DNA from: DASYYE01 sp035946955
GTDB taxonomy: Bacteria; Actinomycetota; Actinomycetes; Streptosporangiales; Streptosporangiaceae
DNA length: 19,261 nt
Reading direction: 5' to 3'
Assembly: GCA_035946955.1 (NCBI GenBank)
Contig: DASYYE010000161.1
Location: 1-19,261 of the forward strand
Position 1 is the stretch's first letter. Every line of letters begins with the position of its first letter. Shown in pieces: positions 13,173 to 19,261 of this stretch. Under the pieces are notes generated by a model, which was given only the letters and a program-made list of their open reading frames with translations, searched no databases and was not told the DNA's origin. Made by a program: the position numbers and the translations under genes.

Positions 13173-13556
13173 ATGGAGAGCCCGATCGAGGTGGTGCGCA
13201 GGTTCTGCGCCGCGTGGTCCGACAACATGGGAGCAGCCGGGCTGGCCGCGTTCTTCACCGAGGACGCCGTCTACCACAACATCCCGCAGGAGCCGGTCAC
13301 CGGTAGGGAGGGCATCGCCAGCACGATCGCTACGGTCCTGCGCCCCGGCCCGCCAGGCATCGAGAGCATCGACTTCCGCGTCATCAACATCGCGGCGAAT
13401 GGCCCGGTCGTGATGACGGAGCGGGTGGACGTCTTCAAGCTCCCCGGCAAGTCGTTCGAGCTGCCGGTCATGGGCGCCTTCGAGGTCAGCGATGGCAAGA
13501 TCAGCGCCTGGCGGGACTATTTCGACCTGAACCAGTTCACGAGCCGGATGGGATAA
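13173..13556 (+). CDS. Limonene-1,2-epoxide-hydrolase-like protein
   Basis: A 127-residue SnoaL/LEH-fold protein, ATG 13173 preceded by AGGAGGAG at 13161-13168. LEH catalytic residues can be placed: Y34 and N36 (DAVYHNIP) that hold the water, R84 and D86 (ERVDVF), and D115 (WRDYFDLNQF), matching the Asp-Arg-Asp triad of Rhodococcus LEH. This argues for an epoxide hydrolase rather than a generic SnoaL-like protein; the substrate is unknown. No terpene or epoxide gene is adjacent. The upstream transposase frame is continuous with it, but the strong ribosome site and family boundary set this start. It is convergent with the regulator at 13602. Confidence 0.85.
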   Translation: MESPIEVVRRFCAAWSDNMGAAGLAAFFTEDAVYHNIPQEPVTGREGIASTIATVLRPGPPGIESIDFRVINIAANGPVVMTERVDVFKLPGKSFELPVMGAFEVSDGKISAWRDYFDLNQFTSRMG

Positions 13557-13601
13557 GGCTGGAGCCGCAGTGCGTTCGACTTACCCCGCCGCTGTGTAAC
13601 T

Positions 13602-16211
13602 TCAGCTCACGCCGGAGGTCGTGAGGGCATCCAGCTCGGCGGCGATTTCGGTGGCTTCGGCCGTACCTACGCGTTGGAAGATCTCCAGGGCCTGACTCAG
13701 GTGAGCATGGGCGTCGCTGGCGCGCCCAGCGGCCGAGTCACAGCGGCCCAGCCCCGCCAGCGCATGGGCCTCATCAACGGGACTGTCGATGGCACGGGCC
13801 AGGTCCAGCGCCTGCCGATGGTAGGCCACGGCCCGGCCCAGGTCACCGCGGGCCCGGTGCAATGACCCCACATCGTTGAGTCCCTCGGCCTGCCCGCCCC
13901 GGTCGCCGAGTTCGCTGATCAGGGACAGGGCTGTCTCCAGGGCCTGCGCCGCCCGCTCATAGTCTCCGGTGTCCCGCCAGACAACCCCCAGCTCAGCGAG
14001 GCCATTGGCCTCCCCGATCCGGTCGCCGATCTCACGGTAGAGCGGCAGCGCAGCCTCCAGCGCCTGGGTCGCCGCTGCGTAGTCCCCTGTCTGCCGTCGC
14101 ACAATCCCCAGCCAGTTCAGCGCGTTCGCCTGACCCTGCTGGCCCCCCAAGCCCCGGTGGATCTCCAATGCTTTCTCCAGCGCCTCGGCCGCGCCGTCGT
14201 ACTCCCCGATCCACCGTCGTACGATCCCGAGGGTCATCAGCGCGTTGGCCTGGCCAAGCTCATAACCGATGTCGCAGAAGACCCGCAATGCGGTCTGCGC
14301 GGACTCGACCGCCCGAGCGAGATCCCCAGTCAGAACCTGTACCTTGCCGAGGTCGTTCAGGGCGCTGGCCATGCCGGACAGGTCGCCAAGGTCGCGGTAG
14401 ATGCACCGCGCCGCCTCAGCAGCCTCGGTGGCCTGCTGGTAGGCCCCTGTGTGCATCCGGGCGAGCCCGAGGTGGCGCAGGGCACTGGCTTCGTCCAGGC
14501 AGCTGCCGACCTGCCGCGCGGCGTCCAGGGCGGCGGTCTGGCGGGCAATGGTCTCGGTCCAGGGGCCGTCAAGGCGCAACAGGTAGGACATGCCAGCGGT
14601 GAGGGCAGCGACCCGGCCGTGCTGGCCGGTGCGGGTGACGTGGTCGAGGCAGGCGAGCAGGTTGTCGCGTTCGGCCCGGGCCCAGTCCAGCGCCTGCGCC
14701 GGGTCATCCAGGCCGGGCACCGCCGATGGTGTCGTGTAGGTTGCCGCCGCCGTGGTGGGACGGGTCAGGTGGGTGTAGGTTGCCTGGGCGCGGGCGACGG
14801 TGTGCTGGAAGTAGTCCAGCAAGCGTTCCAGTGCCTCGTCGCCGTCGGCCGGTGCACGCTGGCGTGCGTAGTCGCGGATGAGGTCGTGCATCCGGTAGCG
14901 GCGGTATCCGGTTTCGCTCAGCAGTCCTTCGCGGTGCAGGACGTCGAGGTGGACTGTGGCTTCGGGGAGGGACAGGCCACCGAGGCTCGCCGCGGCATAG
15001 GCGTCGATGGTGGTGCCTGGGTGCAGGCCCAGGAGGCGGAAGAAGAGCTGTTCACCGGGTGCGAGGTAGCGGTAGGACACCTCGAACGCGGCAGCGACGC
15101 TGTCCCGCTCCGCAGCCAGGGTGAGCATGCTCGCCCTGGTCTCGCGGGCCAGGTCGGCCAGGGTCCAGGTCGGGTGCCTGGCAAAGACCCGCGCCAGCAG
15201 GGAGACCGCCAGCGGCAGGTGCCCTGCCAGCAGGGCCAGTTCGGCCACTGCCGCGCTCTGCCCAGCGGCACGGGGGGCCAGCCGCACGAACATCTCCTGC
15301 GCCTGGTCCTCTGGCAGGGCCTCCAGCGCGACGGTGACCCCTGTCCCCGGCAGGTCGCCCAGGTGGCGGCGGCTGGTGACGAGCACCAGGCAGTCAGCAT
15401 TGCCCGGCAGCAGTGGGATGACCTGGGCGCTGCTGGCGGCGTTGTCCAGGACGACCAGGGTGCGCTGCCCGGCCATCCGGTCCCGCCACAGCCCGGCCAG
15501 GCCCGCCAGGTCCGTAGGCAGGTAGCGAGGGTCCACCCCGGTAGCCGCCAGCAACCCGGCCAGCGCTGCCTCCGGGCGCACCGGGTCGTGTCCCGGGGTG
15601 TGGGCATGCAGGTCAATGAACAACCGCCGGCCGGGGAAGCGGTGCTGCAGCAGGTGGGCGACGTGGACGGCCAGGGTGGTCTTACCGACCCCGGGCATCC
15701 CGCTCAGTGTGTGGACCGCAGCCATCCCGTCAGCCCCGGCAGCGCTAGTCATGGCCGCCGCGATGCGCGCAAGCTCTCCGTCGCGGCCAGTGAACCCAGC
15801 CGTGTCGGGCGGCAGCGAGTACCTCACCTCTTGCGAGGAGGGCAGCGAAACGGGCTGAGCCTGCGGGTCAGGCGATGCCTGGCCACTCGTTGCCGCTCGG
15901 CGCCGACGCCGTTCCTCGATCCCGTCGCGGGCCGTAGCGAGCTCCCGCTGCTCGCTGGCGCTCGCCCCCAGGGCGATCAGCAGGTCACCGAGCCGGTCCG
16001 CCGAGGGGAGCGCCTTCCCACTCAGCCAGTCACTGACCGAACTGCGGCCATACCCTGTCCGCTCTGCCAGCTCACGGCAGGTCAGCCGCTTCCCTGTTGA
16101 CCCGCGGGCCCGCCGCAGTAACTGACGGAGCACCCCACCAAGCTCTCCTACGTCCCCGACGGCCCCGAAGGCTTGCTCCAGTCTGTTGCTGTTATCGTCC
16201 CCTGAGTTCAT
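13602..16211 (-). CDS. HTH-NB-ARC-TPR regulator (STAND ATPase)
   Basis: An 869-residue cytoplasmic signal-transducing regulator. Residues 25-90 are an XRE-type helix-turn-helix (LTCRELAERTGYGRSSVSDWLSGKALP). Residues 135-400 are an NB-ARC/AfsR-type ATPase with P-loop GMPGVGKTT (171-179), Walker B LVVLDNA (252-258), sensor LVTSRR (277-282) and GHLPLAV (330-336). Residues 400-470 are a winged-helix region ending YRMHDLIRDYARQ. Residues from about 560 to 860 are TPRs of roughly 40 residues, several nearly alike (ALxxLGxxRRxTGDYxxAxxALExAL), suggesting recent internal duplication. ATP-driven oligomerisation on a signal is expected of STAND proteins; target genes are unknown. GGGGAG lies six bases before the ATG. 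Repeated TGTCCGGCT boxes lie upstream. Confidence 0.88.
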   Translation of the reverse strand: MNSGDDNSNRLEQAFGAVGDVGELGGVLRQLLRRARGSTGKRLTCRELAERTGYGRSSVSDWLSGKALPSADRLGDLLIALGASASEQRELATARDGIEERRRRRAATSGQASPDPQAQPVSLPSSQEVRYSLPPDTAGFTGRDGELARIAAAMTSAAGADGMAAVHTLSGMPGVGKTTLAVHVAHLLQHRFPGRRLFIDLHAHTPGHDPVRPEAALAGLLAATGVDPRYLPTDLAGLAGLWRDRMAGQRTLVVLDNAASSAQVIPLLPGNADCLVLVTSRRHLGDLPGTGVTVALEALPEDQAQEMFVRLAPRAAGQSAAVAELALLAGHLPLAVSLLARVFARHPTWTLADLARETRASMLTLAAERDSVAAAFEVSYRYLAPGEQLFFRLLGLHPGTTIDAYAAASLGGLSLPEATVHLDVLHREGLLSETGYRRYRMHDLIRDYARQRAPADGDEALERLLDYFQHTVARAQATYTHLTRPTTAAATYTTPSAVPGLDDPAQALDWARAERDNLLACLDHVTRTGQHGRVAALTAGMSYLLRLDGPWTETIARQTAALDAARQVGSCLDEASALRHLGLARMHTGAYQQATEAAEAARCIYRDLGDLSGMASALNDLGKVQVLTGDLARAVESAQTALRVFCDIGYELGQANALMTLGIVRRWIGEYDGAAEALEKALEIHRGLGGQQGQANALNWLGIVRRQTGDYAAATQALEAALPLYREIGDRIGEANGLAELGVVWRDTGDYERAAQALETALSLISELGDRGGQAEGLNDVGSLHRARGDLGRAVAYHRQALDLARAIDSPVDEAHALAGLGRCDSAAGRASDAHAHLSQALEIFQRVGTAEATEIAAELDALTTSGVS

Positions 16212-16290
16212 GTCTTGCTCCCCGTGACACGACCGCCTTACGTCGAGGACGGTACCCGTTACGGCCTGCCTGGCGGGCTAAATCAGCCCT

Positions 16291-16319
16291 TGTCCGGCTC
16301 CGTCCGGACCTGTCCGGCT
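16291..16319. promoter_or_regulatory. TGTCCGGCT direct repeats around GTCCGGAC
   Basis: TGTCCGGCT occurs at 16291-16299 and 16311-16319, exactly 20 bases apart, with the palindrome GTCCGGAC (16302-16309) between them. Two-turn spacing is typical of operators bound on one face of the helix. The site lies 80-108 bases upstream of the STAND regulator start, so autoregulation or control of a divergent transcript is plausible. Confidence 0.45.
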
Positions 16320-16361
16320 GTCACGCGCAGGAGCGGGTGGACCGGGCAATCTTGTATCGCC

Positions 16362-16694
16362 ATGAAAGGACCAGCACGCCAGCTCCGAGCGACCGCAGTC
16401 GCCGCAAGGGTTCTTGCGACAGCACCTGCGGTCTTCGGCGCCGCCTATCTGGCCTCGGGCGCCAATGGCGGGGCCGGCTCTCTGGTCAACGTGACGGTCG
16501 CCCCGGGCGCAGTGCTGGCCACTGTGATGGCCCTGGCGTTGTGGGGGAAGCCGCACCAGTCACCGTCTGAGGATGATCAGGCCACGGACTGTCCCATGGT
16601 CAGTGAGGTCTCTTGTGCCATCCCGACGTCAACTGAGCTTCCCAGCAGGGCGGCCAGTTCGTCCCTGAACGACTCACGTGTCTGCGTGTCATAG
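16362..16694 (+). CDS. Possible small membrane protein (doubtful)
   Basis: A 110-codon frame from ATG 16362 with two hydrophobic stretches (about residues 18-33 and 40-60, ending LATVMALALWG) after a basic N-terminus. It is divergent from the STAND regulator and would share its operator region. Against it: no clear ribosome site, no family I recognise, and its last 118 bases overlap the convergent methyltransferase gene. It may be a genuine short membrane protein or a chance frame. Confidence 0.25.
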   Translation: MKGPARQLRATAVAARVLATAPAVFGAAYLASGANGGAGSLVNVTVAPGAVLATVMALALWGKPHQSPSEDDQATDCPMVSEVSCAIPTSTELPSRAASSSLNDSRVCVS

Positions 16695-17365
16695 CTCAGG
16701 CTGGTGGCTCGCGTCTGCTCGAGGCCCAGCACTCGTTCGGCGGGTATGGACCTGCGTTCGGTGTGCAGTCGGACGACCGGCGTGCCAAAGAGGCCGGTTC
16801 TCGACATGCTCTCGGCAACGGTTGGCGGGGCCGCCCTCGTCCAGGCCCCACCATCGTCGCCATGCCTCACCCAGATGTCCATGAGCGCGGCGCCTAGCGG
16901 GTCGTCGTAGTGTTCGCCGGTGCTCAGGACCGCCAGCCAGCCACCTGGGACCAGCAGGCGCACGGCCTTGGCCCAGGCGACCTCGGGGTCGATCCAATGG
17001 AATGCGGTGGCCGAGGCGACGAGGTCGAACGTGTGGTCGGGCGCCTCGAAGTCTTCGTAGGAACTCACCTGGAACGCCACCGCCTGCCCGGGCACATGCC
17101 GCCGGGCCGCCCCGACCATCGCGGCGCCGAGGTCGATAGCAGTCAGTTCGAACCCGTACGTGGCGAGGTCGCGGGTGAGCTGCCCGGTGCCGCACCCTAC
17201 TTCGAGGACCCGGCTGCCAGCACGGACCCCGGAAGTGGCAACCATGGCCGCCACGATCTCGCCGGGGTAGCCGGACCGGGTGGAGTCATACAGCTCAGCA
17301 ACGCTGTCGAACAGCTTCCGCTGGCGGTGCCGCTTACCGCGGTCGTCCGGGTCGGCCATGGACAT
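16577..17365 (-). CDS. Class I SAM-dependent methyltransferase
   Basis: A 262-residue protein with a Rossmann methyltransferase fold (Methyltransf_11/25 type). Motif I is VLEVGCGTG at 53-61, the acidic residue of motif II is D78 (LTAIDLG), FDLVASATAFHWID supplies the following motif, and LLVPGGWLAV is motif III. The N-terminal FDSVAELYDSTRSGYP is typical of small-molecule methyltransferases of the UbiE-like group. The ATG at 17365 shares one base with the vapC stop (TAATG), so it is translated by coupling as the third gene of the vapBC operon; a second ATG lies two codons further. The substrate is unknown. No link between such enzymes and VapBC is established. Confidence 0.87.
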   Translation of the reverse strand: MSMADPDDRGKRHRQRKLFDSVAELYDSTRSGYPGEIVAAMVATSGVRAGSRVLEVGCGTGQLTRDLATYGFELTAIDLGAAMVGAARRHVPGQAVAFQVSSYEDFEAPDHTFDLVASATAFHWIDPEVAWAKAVRLLVPGGWLAVLSTGEHYDDPLGAALMDIWVRHGDDGGAWTRAAPPTVAESMSRTGLFGTPVVRLHTERRSIPAERVLGLEQTRATSLSYDTQTRESFRDELAALLGSSVDVGMAQETSLTMGQSVA

Positions 17366-17775
17366 TAGCGGATGTCTTGCACGTTGAGTTCAGTCAGGTC
17401 AGGGGCGTGCCGAGCGACCGTACGGTAGTCAGGATCGTCATGCAGGACTGTCAGTCCATGGTGCGCCGCAGTGGCGGCGATCATGAGGTCCACCGCTGAA
17501 GCGCTCCGGTGCTCGCCTGCACGGGCCATCTTGTGCTGCACCGCCTCGGTCCAGCGTCCGGCGTTCTTCGGCACGGGCACGTCGGCATACAGGTCAGCGA
17601 ACATGTCCGAGATCTCGTCATACTCAGTCGCGTTCCGAGCGGAGTAGAGAAACTCAGTTCGCTGTGGGTAACAGGAGCCGATCGCTTCCGCGTCGACCGC
17701 GTCGTACCAGGTGGCCTGCAACTTGGGGTCACTGAGCAGCCGGACGAGGCCGGATGTGTCCAGTAGGTATATCAC
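17365..17775 (-). CDS. vapC: PIN-domain toxin VapC
   Basis: A 136-residue predicted ribonuclease. PIN residues are D6 (YLLDTSGLVRLL), E41 (CYPQRTEFLYSAR), D96 (SAVDLMIAATAAHHG) and D114 (VLHDDPDYRTVA), all present. It starts at GTG 17775, which overlaps the antitoxin stop as GTGA, and its own stop overlaps the methyltransferase start. By family it cleaves structured RNA such as tRNA; the target is unknown. It is the fourth TA toxin of the window and lies 8 kb from the tRNA-Lys island, with no island repeats around it. Confidence 0.92.
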   Translation of the reverse strand: MIYLLDTSGLVRLLSDPKLQATWYDAVDAEAIGSCYPQRTEFLYSARNATEYDEISDMFADLYADVPVPKNAGRWTEAVQHKMARAGEHRSASAVDLMIAATAAHHGLTVLHDDPDYRTVARHAPDLTELNVQDIR

Positions 17776-17993
17776 CGTTGTTCCTTCTCGGCACGGTGCA
17801 GTCGCTCGGCATCCTCGACGGCGCTCCAGTGGCGCGCACGCTCGAAGTGGTGGCTGATGCGCGCGGCACGTTCCTGCTTCTCCGCGTAGTACAGGAGAGC
17901 GAGGTTGACGGCTTCCTTCTTGGTCTTGGCCTTTGACAGGGCCATGGCACGGTCCAGCGCGTCCTGATCGATGTCAATCTGAGTCACTGCCAT
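17772..17993 (-). CDS. vapB: VapB-type antitoxin
   Basis: A 73-residue protein. Residues 1-45 fit the VapB ribbon-helix-helix family (TQIDIDQDALDRAMAL, then KTKKEAVNLALLYYAEKQ). The basic, charged C-terminus (HFERARHWSAVEDAERLHR) would bind VapC. The start ATG 17993 has GGGGG eight bases upstream; an in-frame start at 18029 would lie inside the operator palindrome and is less likely. It is the first gene of vapB-vapC-methyltransferase and likely an autorepressor. Confidence 0.9.
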   Translation of the reverse strand: MAVTQIDIDQDALDRAMALSKAKTKKEAVNLALLYYAEKQERAARISHHFERARHWSAVEDAERLHRAEKEQR

Positions 17994-18007
17994 GACGCCC
18001 CCACGTA

Positions 18008-18045
18008 ATGTTGGTCTTGTACAAGACAATGTATGTCACCAACAT
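18008..18045. promoter_or_regulatory. Nested operator palindromes of vapBC
   Basis: GTCTTGTACAAGAC (18014-18027) is a perfect 14-bp palindrome. ATGTTGGT (18008-18015) and ACCAACAT (18038-18045) form a second, outer inverted repeat. They lie just upstream of vapB and between it and the divergent MFS gene, so both may respond. The inner core TTGTACAA also occurs in the higBA operator. Confidence 0.55.
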
Positions 18046-18182
18046 CCAGCGATGGCTACCCGCGATCTCGGTAGCCGCCGCGTTCATGACAGCAGGCGCC
18101 CAGATACTCGGGCTGAACCGGTCAGTTGGGTGCACACCTGCCCCATCGGCTCCGTTGCCTCGCCGCCGACCGGAACTGCAGC

Positions 18183-19261
18183 ATGGTGGCCGTGGCGAAC
18201 CGGGTGCTGATCGATCTCAGCCCGCTGCGGGAGAGCCGCGGGTTCCGCCTGCTGTTCACTGGGCAGCTCGTGGCGGTGTTCGGCAGCCAGCTCGCCGCCG
18301 TGGCGGTCCCATTCCAGGTGTATTCGCTGAGCCGGTCCTCCCTGCAGGTCGGGCTGGTGAGTATGGCGCAGCTCGTCCCGCTGATCGCCGGGGCGCTGAT
18401 CGGCGGCTCTCTCGGTGACGCCCTCGACCGCCGGGTCATCCTGGGCGTGACGCCGGTGGCGCTGGCGCTCACCAGTGCCGCCCTGGCAGCCAATGCGGCG
18501 GTCACGCATCCCTCGCTGGCCGTGGTCTACGTCGTCAGCGCGGCCGCTGCCGGGCTGGGCGGGGTGATGTCCACCGCGGGCGCCGCGGCGGTCCCCGCTC
18601 TGGTGGGGCCAGGCCACCTGGTTGCCGCGTACTCCGCCGTCCAGGTGGTCGACCAGGTGGGCACGGTGGCGGGCCCGGCACTTGCCGGGGTGCTGATCAC
18701 GGCGGTGCACCTGCCTACGGTCTATGCGCTGACCGGCGTCATCTACCTGCCCACCGCAGTGACGGCGGCGTGGGTCCCAGCGATCCCGCCAGCGCCCGGA
18801 GCCAGCCGGCCAGGGCTCGGCTCGGTCATCGAAGGGCTGCGGTTCCTGCGCGGCCGCCAGGTGCTGCAAGGGGTGTACCTCATCGACATCAACGCCATGG
18901 TGTTTGGCATGCCCAGGGCGTTGTTCCCGGCACTGGCCGTGTCGGTGTTCCACGGTGGGGCCAGCACGCTCGGCAATCTCTACGCCGCCCCGGCAGCAGG
19001 CGCCCTCGCCGGTGCGCTCACCACCGGGTGGCTGGCTGGCATCAGGCGGCAGGCACGGGCCGTGGTCGTCGCGGTCTGTGTGTGGGGGGCAGCCGTCGCC
19101 GCCTTCGGGCTGGTCCATGTGCTGTGGGCGGCGCTCATCCTGCTCGCGGTCGCGGGCTGGGCGGATGTGATCTCCGCGGTGCTGCGTGCCACGATCCTGC
19201 AGATGTCGGTGGCCGACGAGTTCCGCAGCCGTATCTCCTCGGTGCAGATCGCGGTCGTGGA
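18183..19261 (+). CDS. MFS transporter, EntS-like, cut by the right edge
   Basis: At least 359 residues without a stop before the window end; a family member of about 420 residues is expected. Start ATG 18183, with GGAA about ten bases upstream; GTGs at 18186 and 18192 are alternatives. The N-terminus LSPLRESRGFRLLFTGQLVA, the loop GGSLGDALDRRVIL (the MFS motif-A loop between helices 2 and 3) and the repeated hydrophobic helices place it in the MFS_3/enterobactin-exporter-like branch. It resembles the MFS at 855 in family but not closely in sequence. The substrate is unknown. It is divergent from the vapBC operon. Confidence 0.88.
   Translation, partial: MVAVANRVLIDLSPLRESRGFRLLFTGQLVAVFGSQLAAVAVPFQVYSLSRSSLQVGLVSMAQLVPLIAGALIGGSLGDALDRRVILGVTPVALALTSAALAANAAVTHPSLAVVYVVSAAAAGLGGVMSTAGAAAVPALVGPGHLVAAYSAVQVVDQVGTVAGPALAGVLITAVHLPTVYALTGVIYLPTAVTAAWVPAIPPAPGASRPGLGSVIEGLRFLRGRQVLQGVYLIDINAMVFGMPRALFPALAVSVFHGGASTLGNLYAAPAAGALAGALTTGWLAGIRRQARAVVVAVCVWGAAVAAFGLVHVLWAALILLAVAGWADVISAVLRATILQMSVADEFRSRISSVQIAVV

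Noticed and set aside
12705..13556. A single 283-residue protein joining a transposase-like N-terminus to an epoxide hydrolase
   Set aside because: The N-terminal part is a broken transposase with deletion and frameshift, and the hydrolase has its own strong ribosome site and a complete domain from 13173.
14157..16100. A 647-residue plus-strand frame opposite the STAND regulator
   Set aside because: Low-complexity antisense of conserved NB-ARC and TPR coding sequence, with no domain of its own.
18084..19118. A 344-residue minus-strand frame opposite the second MFS transporter
   Set aside because: It is His/Arg/Gly/Pro-rich antisense of a clear membrane protein, typical of high-GC shadow frames.

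Overview
The window is high-GC chromosomal DNA from an actinobacterium. The grounds are GC-rich third codon positions, a tRNA-Glu/tRNA-Asp/tRNA-Phe cluster of the actinobacterial kind, GTG starts, probable leaderless starts, a PspC-domain small membrane protein, SARP/STAND-like regulators with TPRs, and an IS481-type transposase remnant. I cannot assign a genus. No integrase, replication gene, phage gene or CRISPR array is visible.

Layout. (1) 1-528: 21 codons of an unknown gene run off the left edge, followed by three tRNA genes on the minus strand read Glu-Asp-Phe. (2) 855-5937: ordinary-looking genes: an MFS transporter, a PspC-domain protein, a glutaryl-CoA dehydrogenase-like acyl-CoA dehydrogenase, a tandem 123-bp repeat whose hairpin stems covary, a NERD-domain protein that starts at the end of the repeat, and a secreted class-A-beta-lactamase-like serine hydrolase. 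(3) 6141-9506: a compact toxin-antitoxin (TA) island of three unrelated modules in a row (Phd-like/PIN, HigB-HigA, FitA-like/PIN). They lie among two 5'-half copies of tRNA-Lys (7033 and 8230) and one intact tRNA-Lys(TTT) at 9435, about 1.2 kb apart. The halves stop just after the anticodon and are joined to a shared non-tRNA sequence. A 46-bp repeat occurs three times in the same island. (4) 9586-13556: a large secreted double beta-propeller protein, a decayed transposase and a limonene-epoxide-hydrolase-like enzyme. (5) 13602-18045: an HTH-NB-ARC-TPR regulator, then a three-gene operon vapB-vapC-methyltransferase. (6) 18183-end: a second MFS transporter, cut by the window edge.

The most notable structure is the tRNA-Lys-anchored array of TA cassettes. 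The geometry fits repeated insertion at the anticodon, each event bringing a new 5' tRNA half and pushing the old half to the left; this is inference from repeat layout because no recombinase is present. Each TA module has its own palindromic operator and overlapping or abutting genes. The second candidate is the 123-bp repeat pair: in the 5' inner arm of the stem three substitutions between copies are all matched by compensating changes in the 3' arm, which points to selection on a hairpin. A fourth TA module is translationally coupled to a SAM-dependent methyltransferase.
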